Origin: Shumkonia mesophila
GTDB taxonomy: Bacteria > Pseudomonadota > Alphaproteobacteria > Rhodospirillales > Shumkoniaceae
Direction of reading: 5' to 3'
Assembly (NCBI RefSeq): GCF_026163695.1
Contig: NZ_JAOTID010000026.1
Span: 1-32,575 of the forward strand
Length of the DNA stretch: 32,575 nt
Numbering within the stretch: position 1 is the first letter of the stretch; each line of letters begins with the position of its first letter. The notes under the pieces were generated by a model that saw only the letters and a list, made by a program, of their open reading frames with translations, had not been told where the DNA came from and made no database searches. The translations under genes and the position numbers were made by a program. This document shows positions 22,641 to 32,059 of this stretch, in pieces.

Positions 22641-22746
22641 CTCCTCTCCGCCCCCGGGGGCGGAGAGGATCAAGGTGAGGTGGGGGATTCCAGCGGCGGC
22701 CAGGCCCACCTCACCCTCCCTCTGCCCCCAATCGGGCGGAGAGGGA
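22641..22746. repeat. Composite palindromic repeat between cupin gene and cysS
   Basis: A perfect 26-bp palindrome (CCTCTCCGCCCCC and its complement) occupies 22643-22668. It is followed by GGTGAGGTGGG and, after a short gap, CCCACCTCACC, and by a GGGCGGAGAGG copy near 22734-22744. The arrangement resembles dispersed intergenic repeats of GC-rich alphaproteobacteria. It separates convergent genes and may end both transcripts. Confidence 0.7.
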
Positions 22747-22758
22747 AAACCGGCCGGT

Positions 22759-24141
22759 TCAGCCTCGCCGCCAGGTGGTGCCGCCGGCGCCATCCTCCAG
22801 CAGGATGCCGTGGGCCTTCAGGTCGTCGCGGATCTGGTCGGCGCGAGCAAAGTTCTTGGCCTTGCGCGCCTCCTTTCGCTCGACGATCAGGCGCTCGATG
22901 GCGGAGTCGTCCGGCGAGACGGAGGTCGCCGGCCGCCACTTGAACCACGCCTCGGGGTCCTGGCGCAGCAGGCCGAGGACGTCGCCCCCGGCCAGCAGGC
23001 GGCCCTTGAGGGCAGCCTTTTCGTCGGCGCCGGCCGCCTTGTTGAGCGCCCCCACCGCCTCGTGCAGGTGCGAAAGGGCCAGCGGCGTGTTGAGATCGTC
23101 GGCGAGCGCGCCCAGCACCGCCGGCGGCGGCTCGGCGGGCGCCGCCTCGATGTCGGCGACGGCGCGCAGCGCGGTATAGCAGCGGTCCAGCGTCTCCTTG
23201 GCCTGCCTGACCCCATCGGCCGTCCAGTTGAGGGGCTGGCGGTAGTGGGTTTGCAGCAGGGTCAGGCGCAGGGCCTCGCCGGGGTGGTCGGCCAGCAGCT
23301 GGCGTACGGTGAAAAAGTTGCCGAGCGACTTCGACATCTTCTCGCCCTCGACCATCAGGTAGCCGTTGTGCATCCACACGCGGGCCATCATCGGGGTGTC
23401 GTGGGCGCAGCGGCTTTGCGCGATCTCGTTCTCGTGGTGGGGGAAGATGAGATCCTGGCCGCCGCCGTGGATGTCGAAGGTCTGGCCCAGGTACTGGCCG
23501 CTCATGGCCGAGCATTCGATGTGCCAGCCGGGCCGGCCGCGGCCCCACGGGGACGGCCAGCCGGGCTGGGCGTCGGTCGAGGGCTTCCACAGCACGAAGT
23601 CGGCCGGGTCCTTCTTGTTGCCGGCCACCTCGACCCGCGCCCCCTCGATGACCTCGCGGCGGTCGAGGCGCGACAGCTGCCCGTACTCGGGCATGCTGGG
23701 CACGTCGAAAAGGACGTGGCCGTCGCCGGGCGCGTAGGCGTGACCCTTGGCAATCAGCGCTTCGATCAAGACGATCATCTGCCCGATGTGGTCGGTGGCC
23801 CGGGGTTCGATGGTCGGCGGCAGCGCACCCAGGGCGCCCATGTCCTCGTGGAAGGCGTCGGCGGTGCGTGCCGTGATGACGTCGATCGGCTCGCCCGATT
23901 TCTGCGAGGCGGCGATGATCTTGTCGTCGACGTCGGTGATGTTGCGCACGTAGGTGACGTTGCCATAGAGGCGCTTCAGCAGCCGGTAGAGCACGTCGAA
24001 GACGACCACCGGCCGGGCGTTGCCGATATGGGCGAAATCATAGACGGTGGGGCCGCAGACATAGAGGCCGACCGCATCGGGCTTAAGCGAGACGAACGCC
24101 TCCTTGGCGCGGGTCAGCGTGTTGTAGAGATGAAGCGTCAC
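22759..24141 (-). CDS. cysS: Cysteine--tRNA ligase
   Basis: CysRS charges tRNA-Cys. The 460-residue protein has the class I signatures HIGNARP near the N-terminus and EGEKMSKSLGNF in the catalytic domain. Zinc ligands appear in VCGPTVYD, WHIECSAM and HHENEIAQS. A DALR-type anticodon-binding region and the usual C-terminal tail follow. The start is GTG at 24141, sharing bases with the TGA stop of the GltX-like gene (GTGA). The long upstream extension in this frame is the shadow of that gene. Confidence 0.96.
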   Translation of the reverse strand: MTLHLYNTLTRAKEAFVSLKPDAVGLYVCGPTVYDFAHIGNARPVVVFDVLYRLLKRLYGNVTYVRNITDVDDKIIAASQKSGEPIDVITARTADAFHEDMGALGALPPTIEPRATDHIGQMIVLIEALIAKGHAYAPGDGHVLFDVPSMPEYGQLSRLDRREVIEGARVEVAGNKKDPADFVLWKPSTDAQPGWPSPWGRGRPGWHIECSAMSGQYLGQTFDIHGGGQDLIFPHHENEIAQSRCAHDTPMMARVWMHNGYLMVEGEKMSKSLGNFFTVRQLLADHPGEALRLTLLQTHYRQPLNWTADGVRQAKETLDRCYTALRAVADIEAAPAEPPPAVLGALADDLNTPLALSHLHEAVGALNKAAGADEKAALKGRLLAGGDVLGLLRQDPEAWFKWRPATSVSPDDSAIERLIVERKEARKAKNFARADQIRDDLKAHGILLEDGAGGTTWRRG

Positions 24142-25001
24142 GGAATCCTCGTGGTGGCAGGGGGCCGCTGGCCGATCAGCCGGGCATTGAGCTGGCGCAG
24201 GGCATCGAGGTCGAAAGCCGGCGGGAACCGCCCGAACGAAGCGAGGTCGAGGTCGGCCGCCAGGTCCGAAAGGGAGAGGGAAGGCTCGATGATCTGGCCA
24301 CGCCCCAACCCCGCCAGCAGCGAATTCAGCGCCATCGCCTCGATGCCGGCGTCGCGAATCGATTCGACGGTCAAGGGGGCCAGGCGCTTGCCCAGCGGCT
24401 TGCCGGTGCCGTCGGTCAGCATCGGCAGGTGGCCGAAGGCGGGCGGGGCCGTTCCCAGGGCCTCGAACAACTGGATCTGGACGGCGGCCTTGGCGATGTG
24501 GTCGGCGCCGCGGATGACGTCGGTGACGCCGAGGTCGATGTCGTCCACCACCGAAGCCAGCAATTGCAGGCAGGTGCCGTCCGGACGCATGACCAGCGGA
24601 TCGCTGAGGCCGGAAGCCTCGACCGCCTGGCGGCCCTGCACCAGGTCGTCCCACGCCATCTCGCCGGCGGCCAGGCGGAACCGCCAGCCGGGCTCGGCGG
24701 CCCCGTCCTCGGTCGCATAGACGCGGCCCGCCGCCAACAGCTGCGCGACGGCATCGCGGTAAAGATGGGTGCGTTCGGACTGGCGGGCGAAGGCGCCCCA
24801 TTCCAGGCCCATCCACAGGAGATCGCGCTCGATGGCGATGGCGGCCTCGGCCGTCGCCTCCTCGGCCGCCGCCTCGTCCAGGCGCACCAGGAAGGTGCCG
24901 CCGCGAGCCTTGGCGAACAGCCCGTTGACCAGCGCCACGCGGGCGTCGCCCACGTGGGGCGGGCGCGACGGTATGGCGGCGAAGCGGACGACGGGGCTCA
25001 T
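24138..25001 (-). CDS. Short, degenerate glutamyl-tRNA synthetase paralogue
   Basis: The 287-residue protein covers only the catalytic region of GltX, which normally has ~450-500 residues. It keeps SDPLVMRPDGT, LASVVDDIDLGVTDVIRGADH and IQLFEALG, but the signatures have drifted: HIGN is HVGD (residues 16-19), RIEDTD is RLDEAA (40-45) and the KLSKR loop is PLGKR (202-206). There is no anticodon-binding domain. It lacks the Cys cluster of GluQ-type enzymes. Its start overlaps the nadE stop (ATGA) and its stop overlaps the cysS start (GTGA), so it is translated with both and is not a random truncation. Charging activity is doubtful; a different acceptor or a regulatory role is possible. Confidence 0.82.
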   Translation of the reverse strand: MSPVVRFAAIPSRPPHVGDARVALVNGLFAKARGGTFLVRLDEAAAEEATAEAAIAIERDLLWMGLEWGAFARQSERTHLYRDAVAQLLAAGRVYATEDGAAEPGWRFRLAAGEMAWDDLVQGRQAVEASGLSDPLVMRPDGTCLQLLASVVDDIDLGVTDVIRGADHIAKAAVQIQLFEALGTAPPAFGHLPMLTDGTGKPLGKRLAPLTVESIRDAGIEAMALNSLLAGLGRGQIIEPSLSLSDLAADLDLASFGRFPPAFDLDALRQLNARLIGQRPPATTRIP

Positions 25002-26659
25002 GCCAGATCCGTGAAGCGGTTGGTGAGCGGATAGCGGCGGTCGCGCCCGAAGGCCCGATGGGTGATCTTGACCCCCGGCGGCGCTTGGCGGCGCTTGTAT
25101 TCGGCGCGGTGCAGCATGCGCCAGACGCGTCGCACGGTAGTCTCGTCGAAGCCGCCGGCGGTCATCTCGGCGATCGAGCGCTCGTCCTCGACCAGGCCGC
25201 GCAGGATGGCGTCCAGTTCGTCGTAGGGCGGCAGGGTGTCCTGGTCGGTCTGGTTGGGCTTGAGCTCGGCCGATGGCGGCTTGGTGATGACCCGTTCGGG
25301 GATGACCCGCCCGCCCGGCCCCAGGGCGCCGGCCGGCCGTTCCCGGTTGCGCCAGCGGGCCAGGGCGAAAACGGTGGTCTTGTAGACGTCCTTGAGCACC
25401 GAATAGCCGCCGCACATGTCCCCATACAGCGTGGCGTAGCCGACCGACATCTCGGACTTGTTGCCGGTGGTCAGCAGCATGTGGCCGAACTTGTTGGACA
25501 GCGCCATCAGGGTGACGGCGCGGGCGCGGGCCTGGATGTTCTCTTCGGTCTCGTCGGCCGGGCGGCCGGCGAACAGCCCCGCCAGCATGTGGCCGAAGGC
25601 CTGCATGGCCGGCTCGATGGACACGCTCTCCAGCTTGGCCCCCAGCAGGCGGGCGGTCTCGGCGGCGTCCTCGACGCTGGCCCGCGAGGTATAGGGCGAC
25701 GGCATGGCCACCAGGCGCACCCGATCGGCGCCCAGGGCGTCGACCGCGACCGCCGCGCTGAGCGCGCTGTCGATGCCGCCCGACATCCCCAGCACGATGC
25801 CGGGAAAGCCGTTCTTGTCGACGTAGTCGCGCAGGCCCGTCACCAGCGCCGCGAAGATCGCCTCCTCGCCGACCGGACGCGCCGCCACCGCCGCCGGCTC
25901 GCACACCCACACGCCGTCGCGGGCCCGCCAGCGGGTCACCGCCATCCGTTCGTCCCACGACTCCAGGCGGGCCATCACCGCGCCGGAGGCGTCGATGACG
26001 AAGGAGTCGCCGTCGAAGACCAGTTCGTCCTGGCCGCCGACCAGGTTGACGTAGGCGAGCGGCCGGCCGCTTTCGGCGGCCCTGGCGCGGGCCAGGTCGA
26101 GCCGGACGTCGGGCTTGTCGAATTCAAAGGGCGAGCCGTTGAGCACCAGCAGCAGGTCGGCCCCGCGCTCGGCCAGCGCCGCGGTGGCGGCGGCCGTCCA
26201 CATGTCCTCGCAGATCAGCACGCCCAAGCGGGCGTCCCGGAAGGGAATCGGCTCGGGCAGCGGCCCAGCGGCAAACACCCGCTTTTCGTCGAACACGCCG
26301 TAGTTGGGCAGGTCGTACTTGCGCGTCACCGCGGCGATCCGTCCGCCGTCCAGCAGCAGCGCCGCATTGAACAGCCGGCCGCGCATCTGCCATGGCGCCC
26401 CCAGCAGGAAGGCCGGGCCGCCGTCGGCGGTTTCCCGGGCGAAGGCTTCGACGGCCGCCTCGACGCGGTCGATGAAGGCGGGCTTGAGCACCAGGTCCTC
26501 GGGCGGATAGCCGGCCACCAGCAGTTCGCCGCCGACCACCAGATCGGCCCCGGCGGCGGCCGCCTCGGCACGCACCGCACGGGCGCGGGCAAGGTTGCCG
26601 TCGATGTCGCCGACGGTCGGGTTGACCTGGGCCAAAGCGATGACGAGGTTCTGGTTCAT
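24998..26659 (-). CDS. nadE: Glutamine-dependent NAD+ synthase
   Basis: The enzyme amidates nicotinic acid adenine dinucleotide to NAD+ using glutamine and ATP. The 553-residue protein has an N-terminal nitrilase-type glutaminase with the Glu-Lys-Cys triad in GGELLVAGYPPEDL, RKYDLPNYGVFDEKR and GVLICEDMW. The C-terminal synthetase carries the P-loop LGMSGGIDSALSA and TTGNKSEMSVGYATLYGD. It is the first gene of the nadE / GltX-like / cysS chain and overlaps the next gene by 4 bp. The nicotinate phosphoribosyltransferase gene at 27992-29161 supplies an upstream step of the same pathway. Confidence 0.95.
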   Translation of the reverse strand: MNQNLVIALAQVNPTVGDIDGNLARARAVRAEAAAAGADLVVGGELLVAGYPPEDLVLKPAFIDRVEAAVEAFARETADGGPAFLLGAPWQMRGRLFNAALLLDGGRIAAVTRKYDLPNYGVFDEKRVFAAGPLPEPIPFRDARLGVLICEDMWTAAATAALAERGADLLLVLNGSPFEFDKPDVRLDLARARAAESGRPLAYVNLVGGQDELVFDGDSFVIDASGAVMARLESWDERMAVTRWRARDGVWVCEPAAVAARPVGEEAIFAALVTGLRDYVDKNGFPGIVLGMSGGIDSALSAAVAVDALGADRVRLVAMPSPYTSRASVEDAAETARLLGAKLESVSIEPAMQAFGHMLAGLFAGRPADETEENIQARARAVTLMALSNKFGHMLLTTGNKSEMSVGYATLYGDMCGGYSVLKDVYKTTVFALARWRNRERPAGALGPGGRVIPERVITKPPSAELKPNQTDQDTLPPYDELDAILRGLVEDERSIAEMTAGGFDETTVRRVWRMLHRAEYKRRQAPPGVKITHRAFGRDRRYPLTNRFTDLA

Positions 26660-26914
26660 GGCAGCGCGGGACTTCCGTTGCGGGCCTGATTCCGGCTGGC
26701 AACCTAGGCGGCGGCCCGGGGACTGTCAACGCCGCCATGAGGAAAGGCCGTCCGGCGGCCCGGCGGACAGGGGAATTTTCGGACCGTGAGGAAAAACGCA
26801 GCCGGGCATCTGGAATTTCTTGTATAAAGGGTTGATATAAGACACGGAATACAACGTCCCGGCGATGTCGGAGGGGGCCGGGACGCATGAAAGAAGGCAG
26901 GCGCAGGACACACG

Positions 26915-27970
26915 ATGACCGAGAAGCCCGGAAGGGTCGACAAGGGGGTTGGGACCGGCACGTCCACCCCACGTCCCCGCAGTGGTTCCGACGTTCGTGA
27001 GCCGGCCGCGCTCGGACGCACGATCGAGCCCCTTCTCGCCCCCCGCTCGCCGCGCTCGCAGCCGGCACCCCTCAAGGCCAAGGCTCCGGCCCAGCCGCCT
27101 CGTCGCCCCGCCCCGCCGCCCGCGCCACCGGCGCCGCCCGCCGCGGCGCCAAGCCCTGTGGTGCCGCGCCCTGCGGCGCCGCGGCGGCCCGCGCCCTCGT
27201 CACTGTCGCCGGAGCGGGGCCGGGCCATCGCCGAGACGATGGTGGGATCGTTCCTGGAGCGGATGAAGGCCGAGGCGCAGCGCAAGGGCGGCACCCTGAC
27301 GCTGACGGACATCGAGGCGCTGGATCTGGAATTCGAGCAAAAGACGGCGGCCCTGCAGGAGTTGCTCGAACAATCGTTCCAGAATTACCTGCGCGCCCAC
27401 GCCCTGGGCAAGCGGCCGGAACGCCGCCACAGCCCGTTCGACCGCCTGATCGTCACCCCCATCGAGCACCTGTTCCCCCGCCGCGATCCGATTCCGACCA
27501 AGCCCGCGCTCTCGCGGCGCATCCTTCCCGGGTTCTTCATGGCGGTCAGCATGATGATCGGCGCCGACGCCATCGAAGACTACCGCAAGAAAGCCAAGGA
27601 CATCTTCGATCGGATCGGCGCCGCGGCCGCCGGCGATGCCGGCTGGAAGCCCTTCCTCGCCGACGCCGGGGCGCAGCGGCTGCTGGCCGACTCGCTGATC
27701 GGCATGGCCGTGCATTTCGCCAATCCCGACAAGCGGGCGACCTGGTTCATGGCGGTGATCAACAACCACCTGAGCCCCCCGCACGCCGAGCCCGGCATCG
27801 CCAGCACCTGGAAACTCGGCCGGCCTGCCTATGAGCGGATGATCGACGCGCTTTTCTCCGACCTCATGGCGACGGTCGGCAACGCCAAGGCGCGCGAAGC
27901 CCTCACCCGGCGCTTCGGCCCGGAGACCTGCGCCTCGATCGTCACCATCATGAAGGGCCTGGGAGCCTGA
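26915..27970 (+). CDS. Hypothetical protein with proline-rich disordered N-terminus
   Basis: Residues 1-95 of this 351-residue protein are dominated by Pro, Ala and Arg (for example PPRRPAPPPAPPAPP) and should be disordered. Residues ~100-350 are mainly helical with the motifs LTLTDIEALDLEFEQK and RILPGFFMAVSMMIGAD, which may be one short membrane-associated helix. No known domain is recognised. The start has only a weak ribosome-binding site (CAGGAC). TATAAA and TATAAG boxes lie upstream at 26823 and 26836. It stands alone on the plus strand and converges with the nicotinate phosphoribosyltransferase gene, 21 bp apart. Confidence 0.75.
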   Translation: MTEKPGRVDKGVGTGTSTPRPRSGSDVREPAALGRTIEPLLAPRSPRSQPAPLKAKAPAQPPRRPAPPPAPPAPPAAAPSPVVPRPAAPRRPAPSSLSPERGRAIAETMVGSFLERMKAEAQRKGGTLTLTDIEALDLEFEQKTAALQELLEQSFQNYLRAHALGKRPERRHSPFDRLIVTPIEHLFPRRDPIPTKPALSRRILPGFFMAVSMMIGADAIEDYRKKAKDIFDRIGAAAAGDAGWKPFLADAGAQRLLADSLIGMAVHFANPDKRATWFMAVINNHLSPPHAEPGIASTWKLGRPAYERMIDALFSDLMATVGNAKAREALTRRFGPETCASIVTIMKGLGA

Positions 27971-27991
27971 GCGGTCTCCGCCGCGTGCAGC

Positions 27992-29161
27992 TCAGTCGGC
28001 GGCGTCGACGACGCCGCGCTTCTTCAGCAGGAATTCGCGGCCGACCTTGACCCGCGGCACGCCGTCGTAGGTGACGATGTCGGCGGTGGCATAGGTTTCG
28101 GTCCAGCGGTCGGGCAGGTAGGAGCCGGTGCCGATGACGTCGATGGGCGCCTCGGCATAGGCCATGACCCGGCACTTCTCGACGTTGAACCCCGACGAGC
28201 AGACGATCTTGACCTTCCCGAAGCCGGCCTGATTGAGGGCTTCGCGCACATGATACACGGCGGCGGCCGAAACGCCGGTGCCGGTGAGGTAGCGCAGCTC
28301 GGTCTCGTTGCGATAGAGCCGGAAGGCCATCGGCGCGTATTTTTCGAGCACCGCATAAGAACGCTGCGGCCCCAGCCCTTCCAGGAAACGCCCGCCGTGG
28401 GTGTCGAGGCGCACCGAGACGCGCCCCTCCGCCGCCCGGTCGGGGAAGCGCCGGCAGACTTCCAGGGCGTCGGTGATCTCGCGGCCGAAGAAGTCCGACA
28501 GGATCACCAGGTTCTCGTCGGGGAACATCTCGACGAACATCTCGGCGGCGCGCAGCGTCGAACCGGCATAGCCGATCAGCCCGTGCGGCATGGTGCCCAG
28601 GCCCTGCTTGAGGCCGAAATAGGGTGCCGTGGCATCATTCGACGTGCCGATGAAGCCGACCGCCCCCTTGTCGCGCTTGGCCGCCTCGGAACCGACCGCC
28701 GCGGCGTAGGCCATCAGTTCCTCCATCTCGATGCCGGCGCAGTGGCGGGCATCCATGGCGATGAAGGCGCTCTTCGGCAGGTCGCACGACATGGTGTAGG
28801 CGTTGTAGGCGGCGACGCAGCAGGCTCCCAGCTTTTGCAGATAGAGCGTCTCGAGGTCGACCAAGTGGTAGAACGAACCGGTCAAGTAGACCAGCGGCTC
28901 GCCGGCCCCCACCCAGTCGCCTTCCTGATAGTTGAGCTCGATCTGGAACTCGACCCCACGCTCGCGGGCCATGCGTTTCAGCCATTCGACCATCGGACGC
29001 GGCGTGAAGATGATGGGACGGCGCATGAAGATGGCATAGGTCACCGTCTTGTCGCCGAAACGGCCGATGGTGGCCTTGGTCTTCAGGAAGTAGCGATCGG
29101 TCCAGCGCGAGATTTCGTCGGCGCTGGGACCGCTGACCGCGGCAAGCGGTTTGTCGTACAT
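27992..29161 (-). CDS. pncB: Nicotinate phosphoribosyltransferase
   Basis: The enzyme makes nicotinate mononucleotide from nicotinate and PRPP, the first step of NAD salvage. The 389-residue protein has the family blocks GVEFQIELNYQEGDW, AFIAMDARHCAG, GFIGTSNDATAPYFG, VRLDTHGG and CSSGFNVEKC. The ATG at 29161 follows GGGGAG by about eight bases. It begins 20 bp after the DAHP synthase stop, so the two are likely co-transcribed although their pathways differ. The frame extends upstream through the DAHP synthase gene but that is a shadow. Confidence 0.9.
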   Translation of the reverse strand: MYDKPLAAVSGPSADEISRWTDRYFLKTKATIGRFGDKTVTYAIFMRRPIIFTPRPMVEWLKRMARERGVEFQIELNYQEGDWVGAGEPLVYLTGSFYHLVDLETLYLQKLGACCVAAYNAYTMSCDLPKSAFIAMDARHCAGIEMEELMAYAAAVGSEAAKRDKGAVGFIGTSNDATAPYFGLKQGLGTMPHGLIGYAGSTLRAAEMFVEMFPDENLVILSDFFGREITDALEVCRRFPDRAAEGRVSVRLDTHGGRFLEGLGPQRSYAVLEKYAPMAFRLYRNETELRYLTGTGVSAAAVYHVREALNQAGFGKVKIVCSSGFNVEKCRVMAYAEAPIDVIGTGSYLPDRWTETYATADIVTYDGVPRVKVGREFLLKKRGVVDAAD

Positions 29162-29181
29162 GGCCGTTAGCTCCCCAGCCC

Positions 29182-30564
29182 TCAGGAACCGGCAACGGCC
29201 CGATGGCGCTGCTTGCTCCGCTCTTCCTTCAGCATCTCGGCGAGCAGGAAGGCCAGTTCCAGGGCTTGCTTGGCGTTGAGGCGCGGATCGCAATGGGTGT
29301 GGTAGCGGCTGCCGAGAAGCTCGTCGGTGATCGCCTGGGCGCCGCCGACGCATTCGGTGACGTCCTGTCCGGTCAGTTCGAAATGGACACCGCCGGCATG
29401 GGTTCCCTCGGCCTTGTGCACCGCGAAGAAGCCCAGGACCTCGGCCAGGATGCGGTCGAAATGCCGGGTCTTGAAGCCGGTCGTGCTTTTCACGGTATTG
29501 CCGTGCATGGGATCGCACGCCCACACCACCACCCGTCCGGCCCGCTTGACGGCGCGCACCAAGGGCGGCAGCAGGCGCTCCACGGCATCGGCGCCGAAGC
29601 GCGTGATGATGGTCAACCGCCCCGGCTCGTTGGCGGGGTTCAGCCGGTCGCACAGGCGCAACAGGTCGTCGGGCGTGGCGTTCGGCCCGATCTTGGCGCC
29701 CAGCGGATTGCCGACGCCGCGCAGGAATTCGACATGGGCGCCGTCGGCGTCGCGGGTCCGCTCGCCGACCCACAGCATGTGGGCCGAGGTGTCGTACCAG
29801 TCGCCGGTGGTGGAATCGACGCGGGTCATCGCCTGCTCGTAGTTGAGCAGCAGCGCCTCGTGCGAGGTGAAGAAATCGGTTTCGCGGATCTGCGGCGTCG
29901 TCTCGCTGGTCAATCCGCAGGCGGCCATGAAGGCCAGCGTCTCGTCCAGACGGTTGGCCATGTCCTGGTAGCGGGCGCCGGCCGGACTGTCGGCGACGAA
30001 GCCCAGGTTCCATTGGTGCACCTTGTGGAGATCGGCGTAACCGCCCTGGGCGAAAGCCCGAAGCAGGTTCAGCGTGGCCGCCGACTGGAAGTACGATTGG
30101 GCCAGCCGCTCGGGGTCGGCGGCGCGGGCCTCGGGCGTGAACTCCATGGCGTTGACCGAGTCGCCGCGATAGGCCGGCAGCGTCACGCCGTCGATGGTTT
30201 CGTTGTCGGCCGAGCGCGGCTTGGCGAACTGCCCGGCCAGGCGGCCGACCTTGACCACCGGGCAGGCCGCCCCATAGGTCAGCACCACCGACATCTGCAG
30301 CAGCACGCGGAACAGGTCGCGGATATTGTTGGGATGGAATTCGGCAAAGCTCTCGGCGCAGTCACCGCCCTGCAGCAGGAAACCGTGGCCGTTGGCGACG
30401 TCGGCCAGCACCGCCTTCAGCCGTCGGGCCTCGCCGGCGAAGACCAGTGGCGGATAGCGCTGCAGGCGCGCCTCCACCTCGGCCACCGCCTCGGGGCGGG
30501 GATACACCGGAACCTGCTTGACGGGCTTTTGCCGCCAGCTCGACGGGGTCCACTTCTCGGCCAT
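29182..30564 (-). CDS. 3-deoxy-7-phosphoheptulonate synthase, class II
   Basis: The enzyme condenses phosphoenolpyruvate and erythrose 4-phosphate, the first step of the shikimate pathway. [11 protein letters not shown] is a characteristic start of the plant-like class II type, so the ATG at 30564 is preferred; an ATG at 30579 is in frame. Class II features include [35 protein letters not shown] and [11 protein letters not shown], with the metal-binding Cys in GGDCAESF. Length is normal. On the minus strand TTGGCA is followed by TATATA at a rather long 19-bp spacing upstream, so the promoter is uncertain. nicotinate phosphoribosyltransferase follows. Confidence 0.94.
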   Translation of the reverse strand: MAEKWTPSSWRQKPVKQVPVYPRPEAVAEVEARLQRYPPLVFAGEARRLKAVLADVANGHGFLLQGGDCAESFAEFHPNNIRDLFRVLLQMSVVLTYGAACPVVKVGRLAGQFAKPRSADNETIDGVTLPAYRGDSVNAMEFTPEARAADPERLAQSYFQSAATLNLLRAFAQGGYADLHKVHQWNLGFVADSPAGARYQDMANRLDETLAFMAACGLTSETTPQIRETDFFTSHEALLLNYEQAMTRVDSTTGDWYDTSAHMLWVGERTRDADGAHVEFLRGVGNPLGAKIGPNATPDDLLRLCDRLNPANEPGRLTIITRFGADAVERLLPPLVRAVKRAGRVVVWACDPMHGNTVKSTTGFKTRHFDRILAEVLGFFAVHKAEGTHAGGVHFELTGQDVTECVGGAQAITDELLGSRYHTHCDPRLNAKQALELAFLLAEMLKEERSKQRHRAVAGS

Positions 30565-30678
30565 TCCTGAACTCGGCATCGCAAGGGTTTTTAAGAAAGG
30601 ACCTGAGGCTATACGCCGGTATATAGGAATTTTCCAGGGGGCTGTGCCAAAAAATCGCGCTTCCCCCCGACGGTTCGC

Positions 30679-32040
30679 TCAGGCGTCGGTCTCCGGGCGC
30701 TTGGTGCGCATGGTGACGAATTCCTCGGCCGCCGTGGGGTGGATGCCGACGGTGGCGTCGAACTGCCCCTTGGTCGCCCCGCACTTCAAGGCGACGGCCA
30801 GCCCCTGGATGATTTCGGGAGCGTCGGGACCGACCATGTGGCAGCCCAGCACGCGGTCGCTGGCACGGTCCACCACCAGCTTCATCATGGTGCCTTCGTC
30901 GCGCCCGGTCAGCGTGTGCTTCAGCGGCTTGAAGCGCGAGATGTAGACGTCGACGTCCCCCCGCGCCCGGGCCTCCGCCTCGTTCAGGCCGACGGTGCCG
31001 ATGGGCGGCTGGCTGAACACCGCCGACGGAACGTTTTCGTAGCTCATGCGCACCGGATGGGCCTTGAACTCGGTTTCGACGAAGGCGTGCGCCTCGGCGA
31101 TGGCGACCGGCGTCAGGTTCATGCGGTCGGTGCAGTCGCCGATCGCGAAGATGCCGGGAACCGAGCTGCGGCTCCACTCGTCCACGGCGACGGCCTTGCG
31201 GTCGTTCAGCTTGACGCCGGCATCCTCCAGTCCGAGGCCGGACGTGTTGGGATGGCGGCCGGTGGCGTACATGACGAGATCGGTTTCCATCACCTCCCGC
31301 CCCGAAAGCACCAGCGAATAGCCGCCGGGGGCCTTCTCGATGGAGCGCACCACGGTTTCGCGGCAGATCGTGATGCCCTTGGCCTCCATCGCCTTGGCCA
31401 GCGACTGGCAGATGTCCTCGTCGAAGCCGCGCAGCAGGTTGGCGGCACGAATGACGATGGTCACCTCGACGCCCAGCGCGGCGAAGATGCCGGCGAACTC
31501 GACGGCGATGTAGCCGCCGCCGACGATGACGACGCGGCGGGGCATTTGCATGAGGTCGAGGGCCTCGTTGGAGGTGATGGCGTACTCGATGCCCGGGATC
31601 TTCGGCAGCGTCGGCTTGCTGCCGGTGGCGACGAGGATGCGCTCGGCGGTCAGGGCCCTGCCGTCGACCTCGATGGTATGGGCATCGGCCAGCACGCCCT
31701 TGCCCTCGACGAGTTCCACCTTGCTGTCGCGCAGGATGCGCCGGTAGATGCCCTCCAGCCGCTCGAGCTCGTGGTTCTTGGCGGAAATGAGCGACGACCA
31801 GTCGAAGGTGGTGGGCCCGAGGGTCCAGCCGTAACCGCGCGCGTCCTCGAAGTCCTCGGCGAAGTGGGCGCCGTAGACCAGAAGCTTCTTGGGTATGCAG
31901 CCGCGCATCACGCAGGTGCCGCCGACGCGCGCCTTCTCGACGACGGCGACGCGGGCGCCGAGACTGCCGGCCAACCGGCTGGCCCTGACGCCGCCCGAAC
32001 CGGCGCCGAGCGTGATCAGATCGAAGTCGAACTTCGGCAT
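30679..32040 (-). CDS. gor: Glutathione-disulfide reductase
   Basis: This flavoenzyme uses NADPH to keep glutathione reduced. The 453-residue protein has the FAD site GAGSGGVRASRLAG, the redox disulfide GGTCVMRGCIPKKLLVY, the NAD(P) site GGGYIAVEFAGIF followed by the arginine-bearing IRAANLLRGFD, and the C-terminal HPTAAEE catalytic His-Glu. The CVMRGC centre, rather than the CVNVGC of E. coli, is the form I recall from plant, cyanobacterial and alphaproteobacterial enzymes. A GGGGGAG site precedes the ATG. It lies 19 bp after the aldehyde dehydrogenase gene and is probably its operon partner. Confidence 0.94.
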   Translation of the reverse strand: MPKFDFDLITLGAGSGGVRASRLAGSLGARVAVVEKARVGGTCVMRGCIPKKLLVYGAHFAEDFEDARGYGWTLGPTTFDWSSLISAKNHELERLEGIYRRILRDSKVELVEGKGVLADAHTIEVDGRALTAERILVATGSKPTLPKIPGIEYAITSNEALDLMQMPRRVVIVGGGYIAVEFAGIFAALGVEVTIVIRAANLLRGFDEDICQSLAKAMEAKGITICRETVVRSIEKAPGGYSLVLSGREVMETDLVMYATGRHPNTSGLGLEDAGVKLNDRKAVAVDEWSRSSVPGIFAIGDCTDRMNLTPVAIAEAHAFVETEFKAHPVRMSYENVPSAVFSQPPIGTVGLNEAEARARGDVDVYISRFKPLKHTLTGRDEGTMMKLVVDRASDRVLGCHMVGPDAPEIIQGLAVALKCGATKGQFDATVGIHPTAAEEFVTMRTKRPETDA

Positions 32041-32059
32041 GGATGAACTCCCCCGCCCG

